A stretch of DNA of 44,557 nucleotides from CAZQHK01 sp964593455 (GCA_964593455.1 CAZQHK010000034.1:1-44557), one strand, 5' to 3'; positions 7,949 to 16,718 are shown, counted from the stretch's first letter. Notes: generated by a model not told the origin, from the letters alone. Numbers and translations are program-made.

Positions 7949-9823
7949 ATGAAAAAAACATGGCGGCGTGTGGGGCTGGCGGTACTGTTGGTACTCATTC
8001 TGTCGGAAATAGGTTTGAGATTATACGATTTTCCGGGGGATAAATTCCTGCTCCGCCGGTTCGGCGGATATTTTCCGGCTCCGGCACTGTTTGTTCCTGA
8101 GAACTGCGCTCCGGCAGGTACTATCTACCGGTCTAATGCAGTCTGGGAAAACCGGCTGCAAATGGAGGCCTTCCCTAAACACAAATCTTCACCGTCCTTG
8201 AGAGTCATATTTGCCGGAGCCTCAACTGTGGCGGGAGCAGAGTCCAGAAGTTCCTATCCGTATTTGTTTAGCTGGAAAGCGGCCGGGAGACAGCGCCGGA
8301 CAGAGGTGATTAATGCCGGTCTGCATCAGGCCGATCTCAGGATGTTCACCACGGCGGTTCCCGAGTTATTGCGGTATGACCCTGATGTAGTCGTTCTTGA
8401 AACGGGGACAAACGAGTTTATAAACCGGGCTCGATATCCGGAAGTGTACCGCCAGGGAAGGTTTTTACATCTGGTCAGGTCCAACCTGGCATGGGCCTAC
8501 CTCTGGCGTCTCATAGAGATGGTCATGATTCCTGAACCGACTGCCGCCGATAGCGATTGGTCCTGGCTTGATGAGCAAACAAAACGGCAGGCGGAAGAAG
8601 AGTTTCAAACAGACCTTGAAGCGATCGTACATCGTCTTTCCGGGGGAGGAAAAAGGAAAGTAATACTGGTCACACCGGCCTTTTGGAATGATTCTGAAGC
8701 CGGATTCCTTATACCGGAAGGTATCCCGGCCGCGGAGAGAAGGATCTTGAGTGAAGCCACCGCCAGGTTGGCGGAAGGAAATCCCGCCGGTGCTCTGGAA
8801 CTGCTCGAAAAAGCAACGCCAATCCGGTCCCGTAAGGCCAGTCAGACGGTACATGTTATCATGGCTCAGGCATATGAAAACATGGGCCGGGCTGGAGAAG
8901 CCTTCGGTCTTCGCCGTCAGGCGGCCGATATGTCCCCCCGGCTCCTTCAAGCCTCAACCGCGATGGTGGAAGTGATACGCCGGGTCGCTGCCTCGGTGCC
9001 TGGTATCAAACTTATAGATGGAGCCGATATGGCGAAACAGGCGGCCATTGATGGCAAATCGGTATTCGACAGGGCCGGCGGATATTCCGAGAGCTTCGCT
9101 TTGAAGATAGTGGAATTGCTGGTAGACCAGGTTTTTGGCGGAAGTGATAATTCGGAGAGAAAACCCGAGGAACCTGCTAATCCGATACAGGATTATGCTG
9201 AAACTGTATCGCTTCCTGCCTGGCCGGCGGGAGTTGCCGCCATCGACACATCCGCCAGGGAAAAAGAAACTACTGTCTTCCGATCGGTACGACAGTCGCT
9301 TATCCTCATTGAAAGCGGGGATCGGGATTCTTTGGCGGAACTGACCGGATTGTTCGGCGCCATTTCCGAATCCGCTTTGACTGTCCCGCTTCTTCTTCGG
9401 GCCCGTGATGCTTCCCCGTTTCTGGTACCGGTCCTCATCGAGGCATTGCGGTCGCCGCGCCTCAGGTACCCGGCACTCCAGGCTCTTATGTGTTCCACCG
9501 GTTCCTTTAACAGTTTTGAGGATGGAGCCACCGGGGCATCTGTCGGTGAATGTATCAGGCAATGGGAAAAATGGTGGGACGAGCATGGGCGGGCCCGGGC
9601 CGTGGTTAGCAGCCGTCGTGACAGAAAAAATCTGGTTAGCACGATCCGGGAATACATCAGGGGAAACCTCCTCGTCCGGGCCGCTGCAGCTTACATAATT
9701 CAACGGGAGCTTCAACTGACGGTAGACCCGCTTCTACCGGCCTCCGGCCGGGCTGAACAGGAGGCTTCTCTTATGGAGATGATCTCCCGGAACGATCCGG
9801 AGAGCAGGGTGTATCAAAGATGA
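7949..9823 (+). CDS. Membrane-anchored SGNH-like protein with TPR/HEAT-like parts
   Basis: 624 aa from the ATG at 7949; an in-frame ATG at 7904 adds 15 residues without signal-like character. The N-terminus (MKKTWRRVGL then a hydrophobic run) is a signal peptide or anchor. Residues about 85-160 hold SGNH-like blocks: 'VIFAGASTVAG' with GAS for GDS, and 'VVLETGTNEF' for block III. A TPR-like pair follows ('GNPAGALELLEKA', 'AYENMGRAGEAFGLRRQA'). The position where the catalytic DxxH is expected reads 'VFDRAGGYSESFA', with no His. The C-terminal 150 residues look HEAT-like and include 'CIRQWEKWWDEHG', as in planctomycete-type HEAT proteins. SGNH enzymes hydrolyse esters of glycans or lipids; loss of the His suggests this one is inactive or works differently. 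Its stop overlaps the next ATG by 4 bp, so the two genes are translationally coupled. Confidence 0.85.
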   Translation: MKKTWRRVGLAVLLVLILSEIGLRLYDFPGDKFLLRRFGGYFPAPALFVPENCAPAGTIYRSNAVWENRLQMEAFPKHKSSPSLRVIFAGASTVAGAESRSSYPYLFSWKAAGRQRRTEVINAGLHQADLRMFTTAVPELLRYDPDVVVLETGTNEFINRARYPEVYRQGRFLHLVRSNLAWAYLWRLIEMVMIPEPTAADSDWSWLDEQTKRQAEEEFQTDLEAIVHRLSGGGKRKVILVTPAFWNDSEAGFLIPEGIPAAERRILSEATARLAEGNPAGALELLEKATPIRSRKASQTVHVIMAQAYENMGRAGEAFGLRRQAADMSPRLLQASTAMVEVIRRVAASVPGIKLIDGADMAKQAAIDGKSVFDRAGGYSESFALKIVELLVDQVFGGSDNSERKPEEPANPIQDYAETVSLPAWPAGVAAIDTSAREKETTVFRSVRQSLILIESGDRDSLAELTGLFGAISESALTVPLLLRARDASPFLVPVLIEALRSPRLRYPALQALMCSTGSFNSFEDGATGASVGECIRQWEKWWDEHGRARAVVSSRRDRKNLVSTIREYIRGNLLVRAAAAYIIQRELQLTVDPLLPASGRAEQEASLMEMISRNDPESRVYQR

Positions 9824-11589
9824 AGAGTTCAGCCGTAAGCATCGTTATCCTCCTTTTCCTCATAGCGCTCAGTATCTTCCCCGCTCCAGGTGAGCTTGAT
9901 CTCATCTGGGGACCGTCGCCTCTTGAAAACGACGACATTGCTTACTCGTTCTGGCTTGTCTGGTATCTTGGAGAACACGTTGAAGATTTGGTCAGTAACC
10001 CGAGAGAGGCCCTCAAGACCGATCTTCTTTTCTATCCCGAGGGTTTCGACATATACCTTGAAACCCCTAACATCATGGGCCCGCTTCTAAGTATCTTACC
10101 GGTTGGAGTGTTCGGATTTCCGCTGGGAGTCAATATTCTGGTGTTAGTTCTGGTACTGGCTAATGCGCTGGCCGCCTGGTGGTTTCTTCGTCGATTGGGA
10201 ATCGGACCCTGGCCCTCGTTGACAGGGGCTCTGATGTTTTCCATGAACCCTTTTGTCGCCGACCAGATTGTCTACTATCGATTCGAGCATATCATTCTTT
10301 TCTTTATCCCGTTGTTCATAATAAACTTTATTCGGATGCTCCATGGCAGCAGAAAGCACACGGTAATAACTGTTTTATTTTACCTGTTGATTTGTCTCAA
10401 CGATTGGTTCCACGGGATATTCATGGCTCTCTTCGGCCTGGCTGTTGTCGGCCGGGCTCTATGGTCCGCCCGCTCGAGCCAGAGGATGGACTGGAAACTG
10501 GTTCTCAAATACCGGTTCATTCCATTTTGCCTGTTGGTCACCTCATGCCTTCTTCCGTTCCTGTTTCCATTCGGCGAAAAACTTCTTCATGGCGAGCAGG
10601 TGTTCGGTCTTTCTCTCGATTCGGGACTGCGGCTTTCCGCCGCGTCCCAGCAGACAGCTGGGAGCGGACAATTTATAGAGACGGTGGGATCTCAGGGAAT
10701 ACTGGATATTATCCCTCCCATGTACCTGGTGCTGGTGGTGGTATTCTTGATTCTTTCTCTTCGCCATTGGAGAAAAACCGGATTTTGGGTCGGGGTGGGC
10801 TGTTGCTTTTACATCCTGGCGCTGGGTAGAAAACTCTCTCTCTGGCCTGGCCGCCTGGAGATACCCCTGCCGTTTTTAGTGCTGGAATGGTTGATCCCCC
10901 CCCTGAGCCGTCTGAGCCAAACGATTCGTTTTCTTCCGTTTTGCCTGATCGCCTGGGCAGTGGCTATTGGTAAGGGACAGGAATTGTTTCTTGCCCGGCT
11001 GAAGAATCAATGGTCTCGTATTGCGGTGGTGGCCGTAACGGTCCTGTTGTTGTTCGCGTTTTCCTATAGCCGTCAGATGTTGTCCCGCAATCCTGCTCCC
11101 AAAGAGCCCGGATACCAGAATCTCCTTACCGGGAGCCCGTCCGGTGCAGTAATTAATTTACCCTGGGGAACTGGTTTGATGAGTGCTACGGCGGTTTACC
11201 TTCAGACTATGCATGGCCGCCCAATCCTGGGAGGGTCCGGGGTGCAACTGGCGGTGGGGATTCCCCCCGGGTTGAGAAAAAAAATAGAAGGAAACGGGGC
11301 TCTTTCGTTTCTGGTGAATCTGGGAAAAGAGGAGAAAGCGATTCCCACCGGGGAAGAGCTTCGTGACCTGAGCTCTATGGGATTCAGATACGTTGTTCTT
11401 CACCGGGTAACTTTCAGTAACGATATCCCTGTAGCTATCGAGGACAGTGGTATTCGCCCGAGCCCGCCCGGAACCCTGGGCCTGGAGGGACTGAAACGGT
11501 TCCTAAAGGTGAAGAGTATTCTTAAACAGATTCTGGGACCACCGATTTTTGAGGACAACCAGTCGCTGCTGTATGGCCTGCCCGACTAA
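9820..11589 (+). CDS. Polytopic membrane protein, GT-C-like, unknown function
   Basis: 589 aa, starting inside the ATGA overlap with the preceding gene. About ten to twelve hydrophobic helices fill residues 5-430, with a long first loop containing 'ENDDIAYSFWLVWYL' and 'TDLLFYPEGFDIY'. After the last helix (about 400-420) an extracytoplasmic domain includes 'GAVINLPWG', 'LQTMHGRPILGGSG' and 'GFRYVVLHR'. This plan (acidic first loop, many helices, soluble C-terminal domain) resembles GT-C glycosyltransferase-like proteins, but I cannot name the family. The protein at 36863-39511 has the same signatures ('GAVIDLPL', 'HQTMHGHPVL', 'GFRYVLLHT') and is a paralogue. The SGNH neighbours on both sides suggest a role in building or modifying a surface glycan; this is inference. 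Its stop codon overlaps the convergent SGNH gene by 4 bp. Confidence 0.85.
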   Translation: MKSSAVSIVILLFLIALSIFPAPGELDLIWGPSPLENDDIAYSFWLVWYLGEHVEDLVSNPREALKTDLLFYPEGFDIYLETPNIMGPLLSILPVGVFGFPLGVNILVLVLVLANALAAWWFLRRLGIGPWPSLTGALMFSMNPFVADQIVYYRFEHIILFFIPLFIINFIRMLHGSRKHTVITVLFYLLICLNDWFHGIFMALFGLAVVGRALWSARSSQRMDWKLVLKYRFIPFCLLVTSCLLPFLFPFGEKLLHGEQVFGLSLDSGLRLSAASQQTAGSGQFIETVGSQGILDIIPPMYLVLVVVFLILSLRHWRKTGFWVGVGCCFYILALGRKLSLWPGRLEIPLPFLVLEWLIPPLSRLSQTIRFLPFCLIAWAVAIGKGQELFLARLKNQWSRIAVVAVTVLLLFAFSYSRQMLSRNPAPKEPGYQNLLTGSPSGAVINLPWGTGLMSATAVYLQTMHGRPILGGSGVQLAVGIPPGLRKKIEGNGALSFLVNLGKEEKAIPTGEELRDLSSMGFRYVVLHRVTFSNDIPVAIEDSGIRPSPPGTLGLEGLKRFLKVKSILKQILGPPIFEDNQSLLYGLPD

Positions 11590-12845
11590 CGAAGAAGGTT
11601 CAATCTTTCGAGTTGTTCTATCAGCAGATTGGCTATCAGCTCGTGTCCTATCGGGGTTGGATGAACCTGATCGATGACAGTTGTTTGCTTCAGATCGTTC
11701 TGAAACATGTAGTAAAAAATTTCATGTGCTATGGTGGAATCATGGGGCGATTCGATGCTCATTAACAGGTTCTCTTTTCCATCGGTATACTGCAATAGTT
11801 TCTGCTGATTTCCTTCTCTTTTAAAGACCAGGCCGTTTTCTTGTTCTCTTTTGGGAAAGATGCTGTACAGATCGATCATGGGGACTTCTCTTGTGACTGC
11901 CAGAGACTTGATAACCTTGATGTGTGGCGTTACCCGATCCCGCATCCCGAAAGAGGTCATGGGCGGAGTCATCAGAAGCAGATTTATTCCCCGTTTCCGG
12001 CACAGTGAAATCAAGGAATTAATGTTCTGTTTCTTGAGATTAATAGTAACTCTCCGGTCGAGTTTCAACGGGGGCGCTCCGGCCGGTTCATGGCGCTGTG
12101 AGGGAGTCTTCCGGCCCCTGCCCAAAAACTTCACCCGAAGCCTGTTCATCCACTGTTTCCAGACAATGTAGCAGTAAAAGTTGTCCAGAAACCGTAGCAG
12201 GGGAGCGCGATGTATCACCCGGGACAGATATTCGAAGTCGCTTATCTCCGCCGGTGCATCGTCATTAACACAGAGACAGTAAATAAGCGTTTTCGGATTC
12301 AGAGGCAGTATCCTTCTTTTTATCATGTGGAGCGCCGCGATTGAGGTCAACCCCTGCGACCCGGCATTGATAACCTGCCAGTTCTCCCCACGTTTCCTGA
12401 TTTTCTGTTCGAGAACTTTGGCGTAGGTTTGTTCCATGGTAACGCCGTCACCGAAGGTTACCGAATCACCGATACAAACGACCCTCTCCGTGCCTTCTTT
12501 CTTATCTGAAAACTCGATGTCCCGGAACCCCAGAGAATTGGTTTTATACTTCATGGTAACCACCGGAGCTCCCGGCAATATGACTGGCCGGCCAAGGCGG
12601 TCTATCTTATTGGGATGAGGTGCCAGGGTCACTTTCTGGGTAATGGTGACATTCTTGGGATAGTGTAGATCGAGTACATGCTCGTAACTGTCTACCTGGA
12701 ACCGGCGGTACGTTGATTTAAGACGGTAAGCGGTATCGGATTCCGAAATGCGCAGGAAAACCCGCAGTCCGATCTCGAAGGCGGCCAGCACGGTCACGGC
12801 CAAAGCGATGGCCAGAAATGTTTTTTTCACTAAACTCGTATTCAT
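11586..12845 (-). CDS. SGNH/GDSL-family hydrolase, membrane-anchored
   Basis: 419 aa. An N-terminal hydrophobic segment (about 8-30) acts as a signal anchor. The SGNH blocks are intact: 'VVCIGDSVTFGDG' (Gly126-Asp127-Ser128, nucleophile Ser128), Gly in 'INAGSQGLTS', Asn in 'LCVNDDAPAE', and the Asp392/His395 pair in 'DQVHPTPIGHELI'. The fold is that of GDSL esterases and O-acetyl hydrolases acting on surface glycans or lipids; the substrate is unknown. It is longer than a minimal SGNH domain (about 200 aa) because of an N-terminal extension of about 115 residues. It is convergent with the membrane protein at 9820-11589, sharing 4 bp at the stops. An extended -10 promoter lies just upstream. 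Confidence 0.9.
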   Translation of the reverse strand: MNTSLVKKTFLAIALAVTVLAAFEIGLRVFLRISESDTAYRLKSTYRRFQVDSYEHVLDLHYPKNVTITQKVTLAPHPNKIDRLGRPVILPGAPVVTMKYKTNSLGFRDIEFSDKKEGTERVVCIGDSVTFGDGVTMEQTYAKVLEQKIRKRGENWQVINAGSQGLTSIAALHMIKRRILPLNPKTLIYCLCVNDDAPAEISDFEYLSRVIHRAPLLRFLDNFYCYIVWKQWMNRLRVKFLGRGRKTPSQRHEPAGAPPLKLDRRVTINLKKQNINSLISLCRKRGINLLLMTPPMTSFGMRDRVTPHIKVIKSLAVTREVPMIDLYSIFPKREQENGLVFKREGNQQKLLQYTDGKENLLMSIESPHDSTIAHEIFYYMFQNDLKQTTVIDQVHPTPIGHELIANLLIEQLERLNLLR

Positions 12846-12868
12846 AATAACTGTTTATCCCTTTCGTA

Positions 12869-12897
12869 ATTATAACATTAGCCTACATATTTCACGA
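12869..12897 (-). promoter_or_regulatory. Extended -10 promoter for the SGNH hydrolase
   Basis: On the minus strand TGtTATAAT is a perfect extended -10 (TATAAT at 12874-12869). The -35 at the proper distance (CGTGAA, 12897-12892) is weak, as is usual for extended -10 promoters. Transcription would start near 12862, 17 nt before the ATG. Confidence 0.5.
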
Positions 12898-12914
12898 GTC
12901 TCTGTCACGAGATC

Positions 12915-13099
12915 TTTAACCAGAATAATTCACAAATAATCTGCTACAGCTCGTAAATGACCACACCTACTGTGTTGCGCTTGAAAAATGTACTCATCGT
13001 ACCGACCGGTACGACTCCGTGCATTTTCCTGCACGCGCCTTGTATTTGCGGCCATTTACTTCACCTCGCGACGAAGATTCGTGAATTATTCGGGTTAAA
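12915..13099. repeat. 185-bp imperfect palindrome, MITE-like
   Basis: The outer arms 12915-12933 and 13081-13099 are reverse complements at 18 of 19 positions. Inner arms are mirrored around the same centre (about 13006): GTAAATGACC (12953-12962) with GGCCATTTAC (13050-13059), GAAAAATG (12983-12990) with CATTTTCC (13022-13029), and a central CGTACCGACCGGTACG. It fills most of the non-coding stretch between the SGNH hydrolase and the next gene. It encodes no protein and has no obvious target-site duplication. A miniature inverted-repeat element or a large structured RNA/cruciform are the main readings. Confidence 0.7.
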
Positions 13100-13148
13100 A
13101 AGTGCAGTGTCAGAAAGCGGAGAAGATTGATGGACACTGGTTGGCTGG

Positions 13149-13175
13149 TTGACACTGTTATTGGGCTGTGATACT
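13149..13175 (+). promoter_or_regulatory. Candidate promoter for the small membrane protein
   Basis: A perfect TTGACA (13149-13154) is followed after 15 bp by GATACT (13170-13175), which has a TG one base upstream. The spacer is short, so this is moderate evidence. A start near 13182 would leave the AGGGAAGG motif at 13185-13192 at the 5' end of the leader of the gene starting at 13206. Confidence 0.35.
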
Positions 13176-13205
13176 GTTCAGGATAGGGAAGGTGTATATT
13201 CCAAG

Positions 13206-13358
13206 GTGTTCAACTGGAAAAAACTCTTTGACTTCAAATTCTTCTTACAGGTTGTTTTTGCTCTTGTAGCCATACTGGCAATCCTGTCCGTTGTGGCTCT
13301 TTTTTTCGATAACCTATCCAGTCCCGGCCTGGACAGCATCTACCAGACATATTTCTAG
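13206..13358 (+). CDS. Possible 50-aa membrane protein
   Basis: A GTG at 13206 has AGGGAAGG 13 nt upstream and a candidate promoter before it. The product has a basic/aromatic start (VFNWKKLFDFKFF), one hydrophobic helix of about 20 residues (residues 15-35), and a short polar tail ending 'DSIYQTYF'. The frame is open further upstream to a TTG at 13149, but that would overlap the promoter. No family is recognised. The charge pattern predicts the N-terminus inside. It is convergent with the FHA-PP2C phosphatase, 52 bp away. It may be a real small membrane protein or a chance frame. Confidence 0.4.
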   Translation: MFNWKKLFDFKFFLQVVFALVAILAILSVVALFFDNLSSPGLDSIYQTYF

Positions 13359-13410
13359 CACTAACCGGAGCTTTTCATGTTGGCAACCATGGCCGAGGAA
13401 TCGTAGTTTC

Positions 13411-15213
13411 TTACTGGAAATCGAGCACCATGAGAGTCGAGTCATCAGCATCCTCACGGCCCATGGAGAATAAGCTGGTTTCGAAGAATATGATCTGGAC
13501 CATTTTTTCGGCATCGATATCGAAGTTGTTCTCAACGGTTTCCAATAATCGTTCATGGCCGTAGCGGTCGTTCTCCATGTTCTGCGCATCGGTGATACCA
13601 TCGGTATAGACGAGACAGGAATCACCCGGATGCACGTCGACGGTTTCTTCCTGGTAATCGACGTTTTCATAGAATCCCAGCGGCAGGGCTGAACAGGTAA
13701 GCTGTGTTATCTTTTTTTGCTGGCGGTCAATAAGCAGCGGTTGTTCATGCCCGGCCATGGAGTAGGTCAAAGTACTTGATTCTGGGTCGAACATGAGCAG
13801 GACCATGGTAATGAAATAACCTGGTGTAAGCTCATTGCACAACAGGTTGTTAAGCGTTTTAAGAATCTCGGCGGGGGAGTGGATTTGAATAGTCAGAGAC
13901 CGGATATAAGCCCTGACACTGGCTGCCACCAGGGCGGCCGGAATACCTTTTCCACACACATCCGCCATGACTGCCGCATACTGTCCGTTGCTGGTCTGAA
14001 AAAGATCATAGTAATCTCCCCCGACTTCTTTGGCGAACACCAGGTTGGCGCTGGCCCTGAGACGTTTGGTGTTCGGCAGGACCTGCGGCAGAAGGTTGTG
14101 CTGGATGCTTCGGGCTACCTCAAGTTCGTGCCTGATAGCCTGGTTCTCCAGATAATCGGTGTAGAATTTGGTATTCTCGATGGTAATCGCCATCTGGTTG
14201 GCTATCGTCCGGATCATCTGCTTGTCGCTTTCGGAGAAAGACGCGACACCTTTCCGCCGGTCGAGGTACACGACTCCCAGGAGTTCCTCTTTACCTGAAA
14301 AAGGCGTACAGATTATTGATTTGATGTTGTGGGCGACGATTGAGCGGCGGCTGTCTGTTTCTTCTCCCTGGCTGGTGTCCACGATCAAAATGGTCCGGCC
14401 GGACTCGGCGGCGTCTCTGACGACGCTCCAACTGATGGAATCAAGTTCCATGTCATCGATGTCCGCCCGTGCTTTGCGGGCTATCCGGGAAACCAGATTG
14501 CCATCCTCTTGAACGATGATATATCCACGTTCCGCCCGGAGTACCTTGATCATAATGTCCAGCGAAATCCTGAGCAGCCGTTCTTCATCCAACACCGGGG
14601 TGACCAGATTGGCCACTTCCAGAACGATGCTCTGGGAGCGCTGTTTGTGATTCAATTTTTCCGCGATATCAAAGATTTTCGTGAGCTCGAGGATAAACTT
14701 CTGAAGCTCTTCACGGATCCGGGCCGGATCTTCTTCGGGCTGGTCGTCGGAATCGATTATCGTTTCCAGTAATTTGAGCCCGTTTCTCACGAACATGATG
14801 GAAGAAAGAAATGCCAGCATGGATTTTTCCTGCTTCTTGAACCGATGAAGGAAAGTGCCGAACTTGTTGAGTATCCAGCTATCCAGGTCGGTAGTGTCTA
14901 CGTGGTCGGAAAACTCGAGTTTAACGGTTCCCACGGTGATGATGTCACTGTTCTTCAGGGGTTTCTGGAGAATTTGAACATCGTTAACCAGTGTCCCGTT
15001 ACCGCTTTTCAAATCGTAAATAACATACTGGGAACCTTCTTTGATTATCTTGGCGTGTTTTCGCGAGACCCGCGAATCGGACAGAACGAGATCGCTTTCC
15101 AACCCGCGCCCGATGTAAAGGACCTTATCGAACTCGATCGGGTTCAGGTTTTCCGAACGATCATCACCGGAAGACAGTTGCGTAATTGTAGCCATCGAGA
15201 GTAATAATACCAT
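13411..15213 (-). CDS. FHA-GAF-SpoIIE-type PP2C serine phosphatase
   Basis: 600 aa, cytoplasmic. The FHA domain (about 30-100) has the phosphothreonine-binding pattern Gly35-Arg36, Ser50-Arg51-Lys52-His53 and 'SGNGTLVN' (about 70-77). A helical linker follows, then a GAF domain (about 205-345; 'SIICTPFSGKEELLGVVYLDRR'-type core), a short coiled coil ending 'VARSIQHNLLP', and the SpoIIE/RsbU phosphatase domain (about 380-600) with metal-binding 'GGDYYDLF' and 'MADVCGKGIPAAL', and 'VYTDGITDAQ'. Such proteins remove phosphate from serine on partner-switch or kinase targets. FHA would dock it to a phosphothreonine, plausibly on a Hanks kinase such as the WD40 kinase at 4186-7734 (inference). The ATG at 15213 has AGG a few bases upstream; Met7 is an alternative start. 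Confidence 0.95.
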   Translation of the reverse strand: MVLLLSMATITQLSSGDDRSENLNPIEFDKVLYIGRGLESDLVLSDSRVSRKHAKIIKEGSQYVIYDLKSGNGTLVNDVQILQKPLKNSDIITVGTVKLEFSDHVDTTDLDSWILNKFGTFLHRFKKQEKSMLAFLSSIMFVRNGLKLLETIIDSDDQPEEDPARIREELQKFILELTKIFDIAEKLNHKQRSQSIVLEVANLVTPVLDEERLLRISLDIMIKVLRAERGYIIVQEDGNLVSRIARKARADIDDMELDSISWSVVRDAAESGRTILIVDTSQGEETDSRRSIVAHNIKSIICTPFSGKEELLGVVYLDRRKGVASFSESDKQMIRTIANQMAITIENTKFYTDYLENQAIRHELEVARSIQHNLLPQVLPNTKRLRASANLVFAKEVGGDYYDLFQTSNGQYAAVMADVCGKGIPAALVAASVRAYIRSLTIQIHSPAEILKTLNNLLCNELTPGYFITMVLLMFDPESSTLTYSMAGHEQPLLIDRQQKKITQLTCSALPLGFYENVDYQEETVDVHPGDSCLVYTDGITDAQNMENDRYGHERLLETVENNFDIDAEKMVQIIFFETSLFSMGREDADDSTLMVLDFQ

Positions 15214-15458
15214 AGCCTAATAGTAAAAGGAATGAACCAGGAAAGCGCAGGAGAGGAGAGTCTGGTTTGATCATCTGGAAGCCTCCCGAACGGGGACGTA
15301 CCGGGGTAGAGATCGAGCAGCTTCTTTGTGGTAGGCGCATGACCAGAAACTTGTAGACACTGTAGGGTGATTTAGCGTTCGATTTCTCTCCTAAACAAAT
15401 TTGAAATCCCTGTTTGCGTGTTGCCTGGAAGTTATGTTTCTGCTAGTTTGAGAAATGC

Positions 15459-15968
15459 ATGGTAACAAAACTGGAAGAGGGTGTACCAGTGGTTGATAAG
15501 GGAAAACAAGAAGAACATCTCACGCTGCGGGTGGTTCTTGGCTGTTTATGCCTGCTGCAACTCGCGCTTGGCGTGGCCGGATTAGTCGGCGGTCAGGTGG
15601 CGGAAAAGACGATCATCTTAATTTATGGCGGATTTTTATCCATGACACCACAACTTGCTTATATTATCCGGATAATCTCGGCCTATTTTCTCACCGTTGC
15701 CTTCCTGACGTATCTGGCTTTACTCGATCCGGTGAAGAATAAAGTTATACTCAAGGGAATTATTCTTCTTATGGGGCTTCGTTTTCTCGGAGTGCTCATC
15801 GGCGCCGGGCAAGCTCATAAGGCATTCCACATTCCACTGGGGAGAGTCTGGTTTGATGGTGTGGTATTTCTGATAATAGGCATAATGATTATCGTCTTCT
15901 GGCCACGTGAAAAGACCGTCAAATCGATCACTTCCGCATCGTCAGACGAAAAGCCATCAGAAAACTGA
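15459..15968 (+). CDS. Four-helix integral membrane protein, unknown
   Basis: 169 aa with a polar N-terminal tail, four hydrophobic helices (about 24-46, 69-90, 93-117 and 129-148) and a Lys/Ser-rich cytoplasmic-looking tail. The pattern resembles small DUF4345-like membrane proteins, but I would not assign a family. Helix 3 carries 'LMGLRFLGVLIGAGQ', with an Arg inside the membrane region. The ATG at 15459 has only a weak GAGAA upstream, so a later start is possible. It lies divergent from the FHA-PP2C gene and 162 bp before lepB, which has its own promoter. The 245-bp upstream gap shows no strong promoter. Confidence 0.75.
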   Translation: MVTKLEEGVPVVDKGKQEEHLTLRVVLGCLCLLQLALGVAGLVGGQVAEKTIILIYGGFLSMTPQLAYIIRIISAYFLTVAFLTYLALLDPVKNKVILKGIILLMGLRFLGVLIGAGQAHKAFHIPLGRVWFDGVVFLIIGIMIIVFWPREKTVKSITSASSDEKPSEN

Positions 15969-16085
15969 CATCTCCGGTAGATTCAACGATAAGTTCGTCG
16001 CCCGGATAGGTTGAAAATCCCTGGTCGGGGTATTCTGTTCGCTATTTCATGGATAGTGCAATAGTGTATTGTTAAGAGCGGAGCA

Positions 16086-16094
16086 TGTTATACT
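16086..16094 (+). promoter_or_regulatory. Extended -10 promoter for lepB
   Basis: TGtTATACT forms an extended -10 (TATACT at 16089-16094). The nearest -35-like TTGTTA (16069-16074) is only 14 bp away, so the extended motif is the main evidence. Transcription from about 16101 would give a 30-nt leader carrying the AAGGA ribosome-binding site of lepB. Confidence 0.45.
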
Positions 16095-16130
16095 AACCAG
16101 CGCAGAATTGAGAGGCTTAAGGAAGATACC

Positions 16131-16718
16131 GTGGCAGAAAAAAGAAACGAAGCAGCAACTGAACTAAAATCAGCCGCATCCGGAACCGGCCGGTATTTAC
16201 GCGAATTGATGGAAGTCATGGTTTTGGCCCTCATTATGGCACTGGTTATCAATACTTTCGTGGTCAAGATGTTCTATATTCCTTCGAGCTCCATGGAAAA
16301 CACGCTGCTTATTAACGATAAACTCATCGTGAATCGAGTCGTCTACTTCATCAAGAAACCTCAGAGGGGGGACATCATAGTTTTCAAGTCTCCCAAGGAT
16401 ACTACCTTTGATTACGTGAAACGTTGTGTGGCGTTGGCCGGTGATGAGGTGGAAATGAAAGAGGAAACGTTGTACGTTAATGGAGAACCGTTTTCCGAAC
16501 GGCCCGGCGTTAAGTATAATCCATCGCGTCCCTACATGAAGGAAATCTTGGGAAACTTCAAACCATACGTGGTTCCCGAGGGCTGCCTGTTCATGATGGG
16601 AGATAACCGGTACAACAGTCAGGACAGCCGGTTTTGGGGCCCGCTGCCGGTGGAGTTTGTAAAAGGTAAAGCGGTAGCTATCTATTGGCCTCCCCGCCGT
16701 ATCCAATTACTGGATTAA
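16131..16718 (+). CDS. lepB: Signal peptidase I
   Basis: 195 aa. It cleaves signal peptides from exported proteins on the outer face of the inner membrane. It has a single N-terminal anchor (about 27-48), whereas the E. coli enzyme has two. Box B is 'PSSSMENTLL' with nucleophile Ser54, and box D is 'YVKRCVALAGDEV' with general-base Lys97. Box E is 'GDNRYNSQDSRFWGPLP' near the C-terminus. The GTG at 16131 is preceded by AAGGA at about 8 nt, which favours this start. It is short compared with E. coli LepB (324 aa) but normal for the minimal type. The many secreted and anchored proteins in this window are potential substrates. A T-rich terminator follows. Confidence 0.96.
   Translation: MAEKRNEAATELKSAASGTGRYLRELMEVMVLALIMALVINTFVVKMFYIPSSSMENTLLINDKLIVNRVVYFIKKPQRGDIIVFKSPKDTTFDYVKRCVALAGDEVEMKEETLYVNGEPFSERPGVKYNPSRPYMKEILGNFKPYVVPEGCLFMMGDNRYNSQDSRFWGPLPVEFVKGKAVAIYWPPRRIQLLD

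Noticed and set aside
12915..13099. Integron attC site reading of the palindrome
   Set aside because: The ends do not match RYYYAAC/GTTRRRY well, the element is longer than usual attC sites, and no integrase or cassette array is seen.
15255..15857. Exact 17-mer GGAGAGTCTGGTTTGAT at 15255-15271 and 15841-15857
   Set aside because: Flanks differ completely and one copy lies in coding sequence; most likely chance.
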